64,000 bases of DNA, from positions 1-64,000 of the forward strand of contig NZ_JACBFS010000010.1 in the NCBI RefSeq assembly GCF_022138605.1, given 5' to 3'. The DNA comes from Xanthobacter sp. NM-25. GTDB lineage: Bacteria > Pseudomonadota > Alphaproteobacteria > Rhizobiales > Xanthobacteraceae. Position numbers and translations under genes: made by a program. Positions 54,111 through 61,392 of the stretch are shown here, piece by piece. The notes beneath the pieces were generated by a model. The model was not told the DNA's origin, made no database searches, and was given only the letters and a program-made list of their open reading frames with translations. The stretch's first letter is position 1. Each line of letters begins with the position of its first letter.

Positions 54111-54826
54111 ACCCACCATCTCATTTGGCGCGGTAACGCGGTGTTTGAACTGACCCGCGGTGCACACGATCTCGGCCTTCGATCCTTGCCTCATGGGGAC
54201 ATCAGGCTGACCAGTGCAGCCTCGCCATACGCTCTGTCCAGCCCCTGGCGCGGGCCTTGGAGCGACACGACCCGATCAGGCAAGAGCAAATCAGCGGGGC
54301 GACATTTCCCATGTCGTCGAGGATGCGATGGCGACGGCGAAAGGATCGAGGCACGAGGCCGCGAGTGCGCAAGCATGGCAGGGCTTGGTGACAAGCTTCG
54401 CGCGGTTGCGCGCGAGCCATCGCATGGCCGGTGAGGAAAGCGTTCCACCCGTTGGTCCTGTCAGTTCGAAGCACACGCAATGGCCGGAAAATGAAGAGGT
54501 CAACACCGGTGAAGGTTGGGCCGCCTTCGTGCAGGGCCCGTGAGAGATCGCCATCTCCTCCTTATCTCCAACCGTTGATCGCGCGCACCAGCTGGCCTCT
54601 TCCATGGCCTGATCTGGCCGAAGGCCGGCTGCGCCTCGACCGCCTCTGCCGCAATGGCGGCGTCGGGCTTTCTTCCCCTGAGCGTTCCGCCCATTCCTCG
54701 CGGGACAAGAAAGTCCTCCTTGGCCATCAAGCCCCTGCCGGGGTGCGGCGGCAGTCGCCTTCCGCCCTTCGATCGCCATCGAGGCCGCAACGGTGCGGGC
54801 TCGGAAACGGAAGACGGAGATCGACA
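54111..54826. other. Long leader region upstream of the DUF736 gene
   Basis: About 700 bases without a supported gene. The last 100 bases contain short hairpins (for example GAGGCCGC-AACG-GTGCGGGCTC at 54781-54802) before GGAG and the DUF736 start. Confidence 0.4.
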
Positions 54827-55153
54827 ATGGCCACCATCGGCACTTTCAAGAAGATCGGCGCGAACGAGTTCACCGGCGAGATCGTCACCCTCAGCGTTCA
54901 GGCCAAAGGTGTGCGCATCGTCCCCGAGCTGCGCGCCAATGGTGAGAATGCTCCCAGCCACCGGGTCCTGGTGGGTCGGATCGAGATCGGCGCCGCCTGG
55001 TCCAAGCGCTCCAGCGAGGGGCGCGACTATCTGGGCCTCAAGCTCGACGATCCGAGCTTCAACGCCCCGATCTACGCCAACCTCTTCGACGACGAGGACG
55101 GCGACACCTTCTCGCTGATCTGGTCCCGCCCCAGCGGGCGACGCGGCGAGTGA
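54827..55153 (+). CDS. DUF736 protein
   Basis: A 108-residue protein beginning MATIGTFKKIGANEFTGEI, with SKRSSEGRDYLGLKLDDPSF in the middle, a hallmark of DUF736. The family is near-universal in Tn4371-type and rhizobial conjugative elements and sphingomonad plasmids. Function is unknown; small beta-rich fold. RBS GGAG lies 8 bases upstream. Confidence 0.93.
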   Translation: MATIGTFKKIGANEFTGEIVTLSVQAKGVRIVPELRANGENAPSHRVLVGRIEIGAAWSKRSSEGRDYLGLKLDDPSFNAPIYANLFDDEDGDTFSLIWSRPSGRRGE

Positions 55154-55160
55154 GCCGCCC

Positions 55161-55190
55161 AACGCCCCGGCCGGCTCCGGCCGGGGCTCT
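55161..55190. terminator. GC-rich palindrome between convergent genes
   Basis: CCCCGGCCGG and CCGGCCGGGG, separated by two bases, lie between the DUF736 gene and the convergent qseC-like gene. Probably a bidirectional terminator, though no U tract is present. Confidence 0.5.
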
Positions 55191-55227
55191 CACTTCGAAG
55201 TCAGCAGTTGCCAACCGGTCCCGCGCT

Positions 55228-55476
55228 TCACTCGACCGGGTTTTCGGGGCCGCTCGGCACGTCCGCGGCGGGTCTCTTCAGCAAGGCGGCGGCGTCGAGC
55301 TCAAGGGCGCCGGCCAGGCGATCTACGACATCGATGCTGGCGTTATAGACGCTGCGCTCCAACGAGCTGATATAGGTGCGGTCGATCCCGGCTCGATGGG
55401 CGAGCTCTTCCTGCGACAGGCCTTTGGCGAGCCTCGCAGCCTTCAAATTCCGGGCGAACACCTCTCGGATCTCCAT
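55228..55476 (-). CDS. qseC: XRE-family repressor, QseC-like
   Basis: An 82-residue XRE HTH protein (NLKAARLAKGLSQEELAHRAGIDRTYISSLER). It is divergent from a DUF2285 gene across 134 bases, as QseC is from qseM in the Mesorhizobium symbiosis island, where QseC binds the shared region and switches between the two promoters. The family assignment as QseC functional analogue is inferred from arrangement and size. Confidence 0.75.
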   Translation of the reverse strand: MEIREVFARNLKAARLAKGLSQEELAHRAGIDRTYISSLERSVYNASIDVVDRLAGALELDAAALLKRPAADVPSGPENPVE

Positions 55477-55610
55477 GGTCGAGAGAGCATCGCCTTGATG
55501 AGTATTTCACCACGGAGTATTCTCTACAAACGCGACCGTGGCAGTGGTGTCATTGGAAGTCGTGTAGGATTTTGGGAAGAACCCGATCTTGAGAGAAGTG
55601 GCAGGCAGAC
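55477..55610. promoter_or_regulatory. qseC-qseM-like divergent control region
   Basis: The 134-base spacer contains two direct copies of GAGTATT (55500-55506 and 55515-55521), about 1.5 helical turns apart, near the repressor start. They are the best candidates for the repressor operator. Confidence 0.45.
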
Positions 55611-55871
55611 ATGGTGACTGCGGCGTTCGAGGACATTGCACCGACGGGTCCCGAACTGACGGACTATGACCGGGCCCACATCAGGCTCTATGCCCGTCTG
55701 CTTGATGCAACGGCGGATGGCGCCGGCTGGGAGGAGATCGCCGCGGTGCTGTTCGGCATCGACGCGGCTCGGGAGCCCGAGCGCGCCCGTCATGTTCACG
55801 ACACTCATCTTGCCCGAGCACGATGGATGGCCGCCGGCGGCTATAAAGACCTTCTCCGCAGCCCCGCCTGA
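55611..55871 (+). CDS. qseM: DUF2285 protein, QseM-like antiactivator
   Basis: An 86-residue single DUF2285 domain (RAHIRLYARLLDATADGAGWEEIAAVLFGIDAAREPERARHVHDTHLARARWMAAGGYKDLL spans most of it; key parts are LYARLLDA, ARARWM and GYKDLL). Length and position match QseM, which in ICEMlSym binds and inhibits both the quorum-sensing activator TraR and FseA. No traR/traI is in this window, so here its main partner is probably the FseA-like product downstream. Inference from homology and synteny. Confidence 0.78.
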   Translation: MVTAAFEDIAPTGPELTDYDRAHIRLYARLLDATADGAGWEEIAAVLFGIDAAREPERARHVHDTHLARARWMAAGGYKDLLRSPA

Positions 55872-55990
55872 GTCGACAGGGGTGATGCCGCAAGCGCATC
55901 ACGCGATGCCTTTTAGCCGGCTTCTCACGCCCCTCTCAATCCCCGATTGTCTTTGCTCAATGCGCACGCCTCTGATGCGGAGACGAGTGA

Positions 55991-56335
55991 ATGAAGCCGG
56001 ACACATCGCGCTGGCGGGATAACGCCAGCTACGATTACTTCGACGACCTGTCGGTCGAAGGCCTCGCCTGGGAATGCCTGCGCCGGGACGAAGCCTATCA
56101 GGATCATTATCAGTCCATCGTGACCACCGGCACCGACGCCGAGCCGCTCCCCCGGGAGGTGGAGCAGCGCTGGGGGCTGCGATTTCGCAGCACGCCCTGC
56201 CATGAGCGCCGTCGAGCAGACCGTTTTGTGGTCTCCCATCGTCGACCCGGCCGTCGTGCTTCTTGGTCCATCGCCGGATTTCTTGGCCGGCGCACACATG
56301 AACGTCCTCGACAACGTTTCTGTGGTGCAAAGTAG
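55991..56335 (+). CDS. msi172-like N-terminal part of FseA (DUF6499-type domain), frameshift donor
   Basis: A 114-codon frame. The first 65 residues (SRWRDNASYDYFDDLSVEGLAWECLRRDE, then PREVEQRWGLRF) match the conserved transcriptional-regulator-like N-domain paired with DUF2285 in ICEs. After RWGLRF the frame turns into non-conserved Arg-rich sequence. The conserved protein continues in the +1 frame. In ICEMlSymR7A the homologous msi172 is fused to msi171 by programmed +1 slippage of tRNA-Phe from UUU to UUC, giving the excision activator FseA. The identical context is here at 56183-56186. Confidence 0.8.
   Translation: MKPDTSRWRDNASYDYFDDLSVEGLAWECLRRDEAYQDHYQSIVTTGTDAEPLPREVEQRWGLRFRSTPCHERRRADRFVVSHRRPGRRASWSIAGFLGRRTHERPRQRFCGAK
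56183..56186 (+). promoter_or_regulatory. Programmed +1 ribosomal frameshift site (UUU-C)
   Basis: The codon UUU at 56183-56185 is followed by C, so tRNA-Phe can slip to UUC (56184-56186), after which GCA is read and the frame is open into 56202-56759. It falls immediately after the conserved RWGLR motif, as in the characterised msi172 site. Confidence 0.75.
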
Positions 56336-56759
56336 CCCTGAGGGGAAGCTTGCCATCCTTGGCTTGGCCGCGCGTTCGTCCCAACTCCTTGCCTTGCCGG
56401 GCTCTGTTTCTGACGCGCCTATCGCTGCGATCATTCCGCTGGACACCGATATCGTGGGCCGCGTGGAAGCTTTATCCCGCTTTTGGCGCACCATCGAAGG
56501 TCGCCCGGCGCTCCCCGACACGCGGATGACCACACAGCAGCGACAGCGCCTGCGCGCCATGATGCTGGCCGCAGACGGACGCACTGACGGCGCCAGCTAT
56601 CGCGACATCGCATTCGCTCTCTATGACCAGAGGCGCATCGCTGCCGAGCCTTGGAAGACCTCGTCGCTGCGCGATCGCGTCATCGGTCTCGTCAAGGGCG
56701 GCCGAGCGCTGATCGCCGGCGGCTATCTCAAGCTCCTGCGTCATCGTCGGCGACCATAA
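56202..56759 (+). CDS. msi171-like C-terminal part of FseA (DUF2285)
   Basis: A 185-codon frame that can start at ATG 56202 but lacks an RBS, so it is probably made as part of the frameshift fusion from 55991. Blocks: AVEQTVLWSPIVDPAVVLL and LAILGLAARSSQLLALPG, then RMTTQQRQRLRAMMLAADGRTDGASYRDIAFALYD, the DUF2285 domain, and VKGGRALIAGGYLKLLR at the end. The fusion would be about 255 residues. Predicted to activate the rdfS-like gene. Confidence 0.8.
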   Translation: MSAVEQTVLWSPIVDPAVVLLGPSPDFLAGAHMNVLDNVSVVQSSPEGKLAILGLAARSSQLLALPGSVSDAPIAAIIPLDTDIVGRVEALSRFWRTIEGRPALPDTRMTTQQRQRLRAMMLAADGRTDGASYRDIAFALYDQRRIAAEPWKTSSLRDRVIGLVKGGRALIAGGYLKLLRHRRRP

Positions 56760-56898
56760 CAGCATCGCCGAGACGTTCGGGGTGGGCATTTTACGCCCCT
56801 CAACTTCCCCATCCCTCACGACGGCCGCCCTTCGCCACCGTGATCGCCATCCGCCGCTGATGATCAGTGGCCCGATAGCGCCCACGGAGGTTCGATCC

Positions 56899-57177
56899 AT
56901 GCGCCCCGATGCTGTCCCGCTGCCGCCGCGCTATCTGCGCACCAAGGAAGCCGCCGTCTTCCTCAGCCTCTCGCCCCGGACGCTCGAGAAGCACCGCACC
57001 TACGGAACTGGTCCCGCCTATCGCAAGCTCGGCGGACGCGTCGTCTATTCCGTCGAGGATTTGCAGGCCTGGGTGGCCCGAGGCGCCGTCACCTCCACCT
57101 CCGATCCGCGCGGCTCCATCCTGCCGGCCAAGCGTCATTCCATGTCTGGCGTCCTGCCGGGCAGCCTGGCGCGCTGA
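56899..57177 (+). CDS. rdfS: Excisionase/HTH protein, RdfS-like
   Basis: A 92-residue MerR/AlpA-type winged HTH (RYLRTKEAAVFLSLSPRTLEKHRTYGTGPAYRKLGGRVVYSVEDLQAWV region; key part KEAAVFLSLSPRTLEKHR). GGAGG lies 8 bases upstream of the ATG. Position after the FseA-like gene and before repA/parA/traF matches rdfS, the recombination directionality factor that drives element excision and switches on the transfer operon. Confidence 0.8.
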   Translation: MRPDAVPLPPRYLRTKEAAVFLSLSPRTLEKHRTYGTGPAYRKLGGRVVYSVEDLQAWVARGAVTSTSDPRGSILPAKRHSMSGVLPGSLAR

Positions 57178-57191
57178 GCGGCCATTTCGTC

Positions 57192-58331
57192 ATGGCCGCA
57201 CCGCACCGCTCTCCGCAACCTGGCAGACAGCTTGAGCTCTTCCGCGCACTCCCCGGCGCCTTCGCGCCCCGCGATGCGCAGGATCTCATGGCCTATCCCT
57301 TCTTCTCCCTCGCCAAGACCCACCGTGTCGCCCCCATCGATTTTGTCTCCGGCGACATCGCGATCCGGGTCGAGGCGGTGCCCGACCATGGCATGGCCAC
57401 CATCTGGGATGCGGATATCCTGATCTGGGCGGCCAGCCAGATCGTCGAAGCGCGCGACGCCGGCCTGCGCACCTCGCGCTTCATGGCCGCGACGCCCTAC
57501 GAGATCCTTCGGTTCGTCGGCCGGGGCACATCGATCAGGGACTATCAGCGCCTGAAGGCCGCCCTGGACCGCCTGCAGTCCACCACAGTGTCCACCTCCA
57601 TCCGCCAGAGAACGGAGGGCCGGCGCCACCGCTTCTCCTGGATCAACGAGTGGAAGGAGCGCACGGATCGGGATGGCAAGCCCGCCGGGATCGAGCTCAT
57701 CGTCCCCGACTGGTTCTATTGCGCCATCGTCGAGGACGCGCTCGTCCTCACCATCGACCGGGAGTATTTCGACCTCACGGGCGGGCTGGAGCGCTGGCTC
57801 TACCGGATTGTGCGCAAGCATGGCGGGCGGCAGCGCCGGGGCTGGCGCTTCGATTTCCGCCACCTCCACCTCAAATCCGGCAGCCTCTCGCCCTTCAAGC
57901 GCTTCGCCTTCGAACTGCGCGACATCGTCCGCCGTCAGCCGTTGCCGGGCTACACCCTGTTCACGGAGGTGGAGATTGGCGGGCGGGTGCTTCTCACCTT
58001 CGAGCCGTCGGCGTCCTGTGGAAAAGCTGTGAAAGCCTTCGTGCCATCCGGAACCCGGACTGGCGTGCCATCGGGAACGGGCCTCCCGTGCCATCGGGAA
58101 CCGAAACAGGTCTCAAGCCCAGGTGATGAAAATGAAAATTGCACCCCTAACTTAGAATCTAACATAGAGTCTAACCTTAAAAGGCGCGCAGGCGATGTGG
58201 ATAACTGCCATCTCCCGTACGCTTCTCAAGATGATGGTCTTCCGTCTTTCCGTAAAGACGGATTTCACGCTCCCGATCCTTTGACAGCAGGAAAAGCGAT
58301 GCTTGCCGACACATCGGGAGCATCCCGATGA
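57192..58331 (+). CDS. repA: Replication initiator protein A (RepA)
   Basis: A 379-residue protein with the RPA domain: LMAYPFFSLAKTHR near 32-45, GDIAIRVEA, ATIWDADILIWAASQI, and LKLALDRLQSTTV-type core (here LKAALDRLQSTTVSTSI), ending with winged-helix segments and a Glu/Ser tail. Initiators of this family allow transient autonomous replication of the excised circle in Tn4371-type elements. Overlaps parA by 4 bases. Confidence 0.92.
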   Translation: MAAPHRSPQPGRQLELFRALPGAFAPRDAQDLMAYPFFSLAKTHRVAPIDFVSGDIAIRVEAVPDHGMATIWDADILIWAASQIVEARDAGLRTSRFMAATPYEILRFVGRGTSIRDYQRLKAALDRLQSTTVSTSIRQRTEGRRHRFSWINEWKERTDRDGKPAGIELIVPDWFYCAIVEDALVLTIDREYFDLTGGLERWLYRIVRKHGGRQRRGWRFDFRHLHLKSGSLSPFKRFAFELRDIVRRQPLPGYTLFTEVEIGGRVLLTFEPSASCGKAVKAFVPSGTRTGVPSGTGLPCHREPKQVSSPGDENENCTPNLESNIESNLKRRAGDVDNCHLPYASQDDGLPSFRKDGFHAPDPLTAGKAMLADTSGASR

Positions 58332-58981
58332 TCGTCGCGCTGCTCAACCAGAAGGGCGGCGTCGGCAAGACGACGCTCGCCCTTCATCTCGCCGGCGCGT
58401 GGGCGAGCCGCGGCCAGCGTGTCACGCTCATTGACGCGGACCCGCAGGGCTCGGCCCTGGACTGGTCGCAGCAGCGCAGCCGCGAGGGGTTGCCGCGCCT
58501 GTTCGGCGTCGTCGGCCTCGCCCGCGATACGCTGCACCGGGAAGCCCCCGAGCTGGCACGCGATGCCGACATGGTCGTCATCGACGGACCGCCCCGCGTC
58601 GCCGGCCTGATGCGCTCGGCCTTGCTCGCCGCCGATCTGGTCCTGATCCCGGTGCAGCCATCACCGCTCGATGGATGGGCGTCCGCGGAGATGCTCGCCC
58701 TCCTCAGCGAGGCGCGCATCTATCGCCCGGAGCTTGTCGCGCGCTTCGTGCTGAACCGCTGCGGCGCTCGCACCGTGCTCGCCCGCGAGACCGCCGAGAC
58801 GCTGGCGGATCACGATCCGCCCGTGCTCGTGAGCACTGTCGGCCAGCGCGTCGCCTTCGCCATGTCCGCTCAGTCCGGACGGCTCGTCGGCGAGCTCGAC
58901 GAGGGTGGGCCAGCAGCGCGGGAGATCATTGCGCTCTCCGCCGAGATCGCCGGCCTCGCCGGTTCGAGATCTACGCCATGA
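58328..58981 (+). CDS. parA: ParA-family partition ATPase
   Basis: A 217-residue ATPase with deviant Walker A QKGGVGKTTLALHLA at residues 7-21, Walker A' DADPQGSALDW and Walker B MVVIDGPPRVAGL. Small type-Ib-like ParA without HTH. Coupled to repA and to the following ribbon-helix-helix gene, which would be its partner. Confidence 0.95.
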   Translation: MIVALLNQKGGVGKTTLALHLAGAWASRGQRVTLIDADPQGSALDWSQQRSREGLPRLFGVVGLARDTLHREAPELARDADMVVIDGPPRVAGLMRSALLAADLVLIPVQPSPLDGWASAEMLALLSEARIYRPELVARFVLNRCGARTVLARETAETLADHDPPVLVSTVGQRVAFAMSAQSGRLVGELDEGGPAAREIIALSAEIAGLAGSRSTP

Positions 58982-59232
58982 CCCGGCAACGAACGCGCAA
59001 GGGCTTTGCCGCGCGTCCGGCCGATCCAGAGCACTGGATCAAGGACGCCGACACGAGGCCGGTTGGCCATGGATCAGCCGAAGCCTTCACCGCGCGGCTC
59101 ACCATCGACATCACGGCCGACCTGCGCGGGCGCATCAAGATCGCCGCCTTCGGACGCGGCCAGACCGTCGCGGACATGCTCCGCGAGCTCCTCACCCGTG
59201 AATTTCCTCCCACCTCAGGAGAGGCCTCATGA
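58978..59232 (+). CDS. Small ribbon-helix-helix-like partner of ParA
   Basis: An 84-residue basic protein (RQRTRKGFAARPADPEHWIKD, then ARLTIDITADLRGRIKIAAFGRGQTVADMLRELL). The second half fits a ribbon-helix-helix, so it likely acts as the centromere-binding protein for ParA. Overlaps both neighbours by 4 bases. Confidence 0.8.
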   Translation: MTRQRTRKGFAARPADPEHWIKDADTRPVGHGSAEAFTARLTIDITADLRGRIKIAAFGRGQTVADMLRELLTREFPPTSGEAS

Positions 59233-59759
59233 TGAGCACGCCGGCGCCATACTCCGTTCCCCGACCCATCGCCCCGTCACCGGCCGCGCCGACCGCAGAT
59301 CCGCTCACCCATGTGGAGCTGACCTGGATCGAGAAACGGATCGAGAACTGGATCCGCTTCGGCCGGCCGGTCCATGCGCAGACCCTCGACCGCAGCCGCC
59401 GCATCGTTTCCTTCGCCCCAGGCGCCATCTTCGCGCTCGTCCGTTGGGCTGCGAACGACTTCGGCACCGTGGTGTCGCGCATCGACATCGTGCGGGCCGT
59501 GGCGCCGGGCGAGGCTTATCAGACGCTGCCCTTCGTGCGCCCCGGCGGCGAGATCCTGCTGCGCGCGGACGGCTGGCCGAAGGTGGAGAAGGTGCTCCAG
59601 CACATGGATGCCGTCGATGCCCTCGGCATCCATGGGGCCGACGTGGCCCCGGATCACTGGCGGCATGTCCACAATCGCCTGGCGGCCGGCCACGCGCTCC
59701 GAACCTACACGGTCGAGCGCCATCAGGCCTGGCTCAAGCGGCGGGAGTGCGAACAATGA
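59229..59759 (+). CDS. DUF2840 protein
   Basis: A 176-residue protein with HVELTWIEKRIENWIRFG and SFAPGAIFALVRWAANDFGTV, typical of DUF2840, a family confined to conjugative elements between parA and traF. Function unknown. Confidence 0.88.
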   Translation: MMSTPAPYSVPRPIAPSPAAPTADPLTHVELTWIEKRIENWIRFGRPVHAQTLDRSRRIVSFAPGAIFALVRWAANDFGTVVSRIDIVRAVAPGEAYQTLPFVRPGGEILLRADGWPKVEKVLQHMDAVDALGIHGADVAPDHWRHVHNRLAAGHALRTYTVERHQAWLKRRECEQ

Positions 59760-60301
59760 CCCGCTTCGGCTATGCGATGGTGACGTATTTCTCGGTGATG
59801 GGGGTCGCGGCGGCCTCCTTCGTTCCGACACCGCTGAAGCTGGTGTGGAACGTCTCCGCCAGCGCACCCATCGGGCTCTACGCCATCGAGCCGGCGCGCA
59901 GGCTCGAGGTCACGGACCTCCTCGCCATTACGCCTCCGGCGGCACTCGACCGCTTCCTGGTGGCGCGCGGCTATGTGGGGGCTGGTGTGCCGCTGATGAA
60001 GCGCGTGGCGGCGCTTCCCGGCCAGGAGGTTTGCCGGAAAGACCGCTCCATCACCGTGGATGGCGTGTCGTACGGCGAAGCATTGGAGCGCGACCGCATG
60101 GGGCGTCCGCTGCCGGTCTGGCGCGGCTGCAGGCGCATCGCCGCAGGCGAGCTCTTCCTCATGAATTTCAACGTGCCCGACAGCCTCGACGGACGCTACT
60201 TCGGGCCACTGCCGGCCAGCACCGTGATCGGCCGCGCGGTGCCGATCTACACCGACGAGGCCGGAGACGGACACTTCGCCTGGCGCGCACCGACACGCTG
60301 A
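59756..60301 (+). CDS. traF: Conjugal transfer signal peptidase TraF (S26 family)
   Basis: A 181-residue membrane peptidase: N-terminal TM helix (YFSVMGVAAASFV), catalytic Ser in SASAPIGLYAIEP near 38, catalytic Lys in VPLMKRVAALPGQEVC near 81, and PDSLDGRYFGPLP near the end. It processes and cyclises the TrbC pilin. ATGA overlap with the DUF2840 gene. Confidence 0.93.
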   Translation: MTRFGYAMVTYFSVMGVAAASFVPTPLKLVWNVSASAPIGLYAIEPARRLEVTDLLAITPPAALDRFLVARGYVGAGVPLMKRVAALPGQEVCRKDRSITVDGVSYGEALERDRMGRPLPVWRGCRRIAAGELFLMNFNVPDSLDGRYFGPLPASTVIGRAVPIYTDEAGDGHFAWRAPTR

Positions 60302-60342
60302 GCGCGGCCGAGCAAAACCACCATCAGCTTCGAGAGGCCATC

Positions 60343-61128
60343 ATGCTGCAGGCGGATTTGTTCCTGCGTGTCCGTCCCCCGACGGACAAATCAAAAAGAG
60401 CGCGCGCCCGCCGCGGCGCGATCGTCTTTATTCTCCTTTCCGGAATGCCTTTCGGCTGGGCGAGTGCTGCCCTGTCGGCAGAGGCTTCGGCAACACACAA
60501 GCTGCCGGTACCGAGCGAACCCTACGCGGATCTCATCGCGGAAGCGGCGGAGCGCTTCGACATTCCCTCCGTCTGGATCCGAAGCGTGATGCGCGCGGAA
60601 AGCGATGGCGCTGCGCGCGCGACATCGCCGAAGGGCGCCATGGGGCTGATGCAGATCATGCCCGAGACCTGGGCCGAACTGCGCATTCATTACGGCCTCG
60701 GCGACGATCCCTATGACCCGTACGACAACATCATGGCCGGCGCGGCTCATCTGCGGGAGCTGTTCGACCGCTACGGCAACCCCGGCTTCCTCACCGCCTA
60801 CAATGCCGGGGCAGGACGCTATGATGCAGCTCGGAAGGAGCGACCCCTGCCGGCGGAGACGCGCGCCTATGTCGACAAGCTGGCGTCGGACATTGCACAC
60901 CGTGAAACCGAGCACGACGCGCGGAAGCTGTCCGCTCCTCCGGCGGTCGAAGCGGCATCCTGGGCCCGGTCTTCGATCTTCGCCGTGCCGCCGATCCGGG
61001 TGCCGGCTGCAGATCCGGTGTCACCCGATCGTGCACAGCCGGTGCGTGACGTGCGCGATGTCTCGGCGATCGTTCCGCAGTCTGATGGGCTGTTCGTTGC
61101 TCGCGGCGGCACGGGAGGCGCGCCATGA
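60343..61128 (+). CDS. Lytic transglycosylase (SLT family)
   Basis: A 261-residue exported enzyme. Signal/anchor GAIVFILLSGMPFGWASAAL, then the Slt70-type catalytic domain with Glu in VWIRSVMRAESDGAARATSPKGAMGLMQIMPETWAELR (catalytic Glu near residue 86) and FLTAYNAGAGRYD. It locally opens peptidoglycan for the transfer channel. RBS GAGAGG precedes 60343; the longer upstream frame is antiphase traF. Confidence 0.92.
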   Translation: MLQADLFLRVRPPTDKSKRARARRGAIVFILLSGMPFGWASAALSAEASATHKLPVPSEPYADLIAEAAERFDIPSVWIRSVMRAESDGAARATSPKGAMGLMQIMPETWAELRIHYGLGDDPYDPYDNIMAGAAHLRELFDRYGNPGFLTAYNAGAGRYDAARKERPLPAETRAYVDKLASDIAHRETEHDARKLSAPPAVEAASWARSSIFAVPPIRVPAADPVSPDRAQPVRDVRDVSAIVPQSDGLFVARGGTGGAP

Positions 61129-61197
61129 GTACGGCCGCGCCTATGCGCACCCTGTCGGGCTTTCTCGTAGTGGGGCGCATGTCTGGAGAGGAGACGC

Positions 61198-61383
61198 AAG
61201 AAACAACCGATCGATGGCAAGAAACAACCGATCGATGGCGAGATAAAAGGGCGCAGGGTGCGCTGCGGTCGGGCGGTTGTTTTTGCTTGGGAATTTTGAG
61301 CCAAACGCACATTGCGGCGCTGTTTGGCAATGTGCGTCGAACGCTCAAGCCATTGGTCCTGTTTGCTTTCTCGCACATTGCGG
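61198..61383 (+). other. Candidate origin of transfer (oriT)
   Basis: The AT-richer gap between the transglycosylase and the relaxase gene contains two perfect tandem 21-base repeats (61198-61218, 61219-61239), an 11-bp inverted repeat (61305-61315 with 61327-61337) and a further direct copy of its left arm, CGCACATTGCGG (61306-61317 and 61372-61383). Repeats of this kind beside a relaxase gene are typical of oriT. Confidence 0.55.
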
Positions 61384-61392
61384 GCGCGCGTC

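Noticed and set aside
54431..54826. N-terminal extension of the DUF736 gene
   Set aside because: Arg/Ser-rich low-quality sequence; the family start MATIGTFKK is preceded by a good RBS at 54827.
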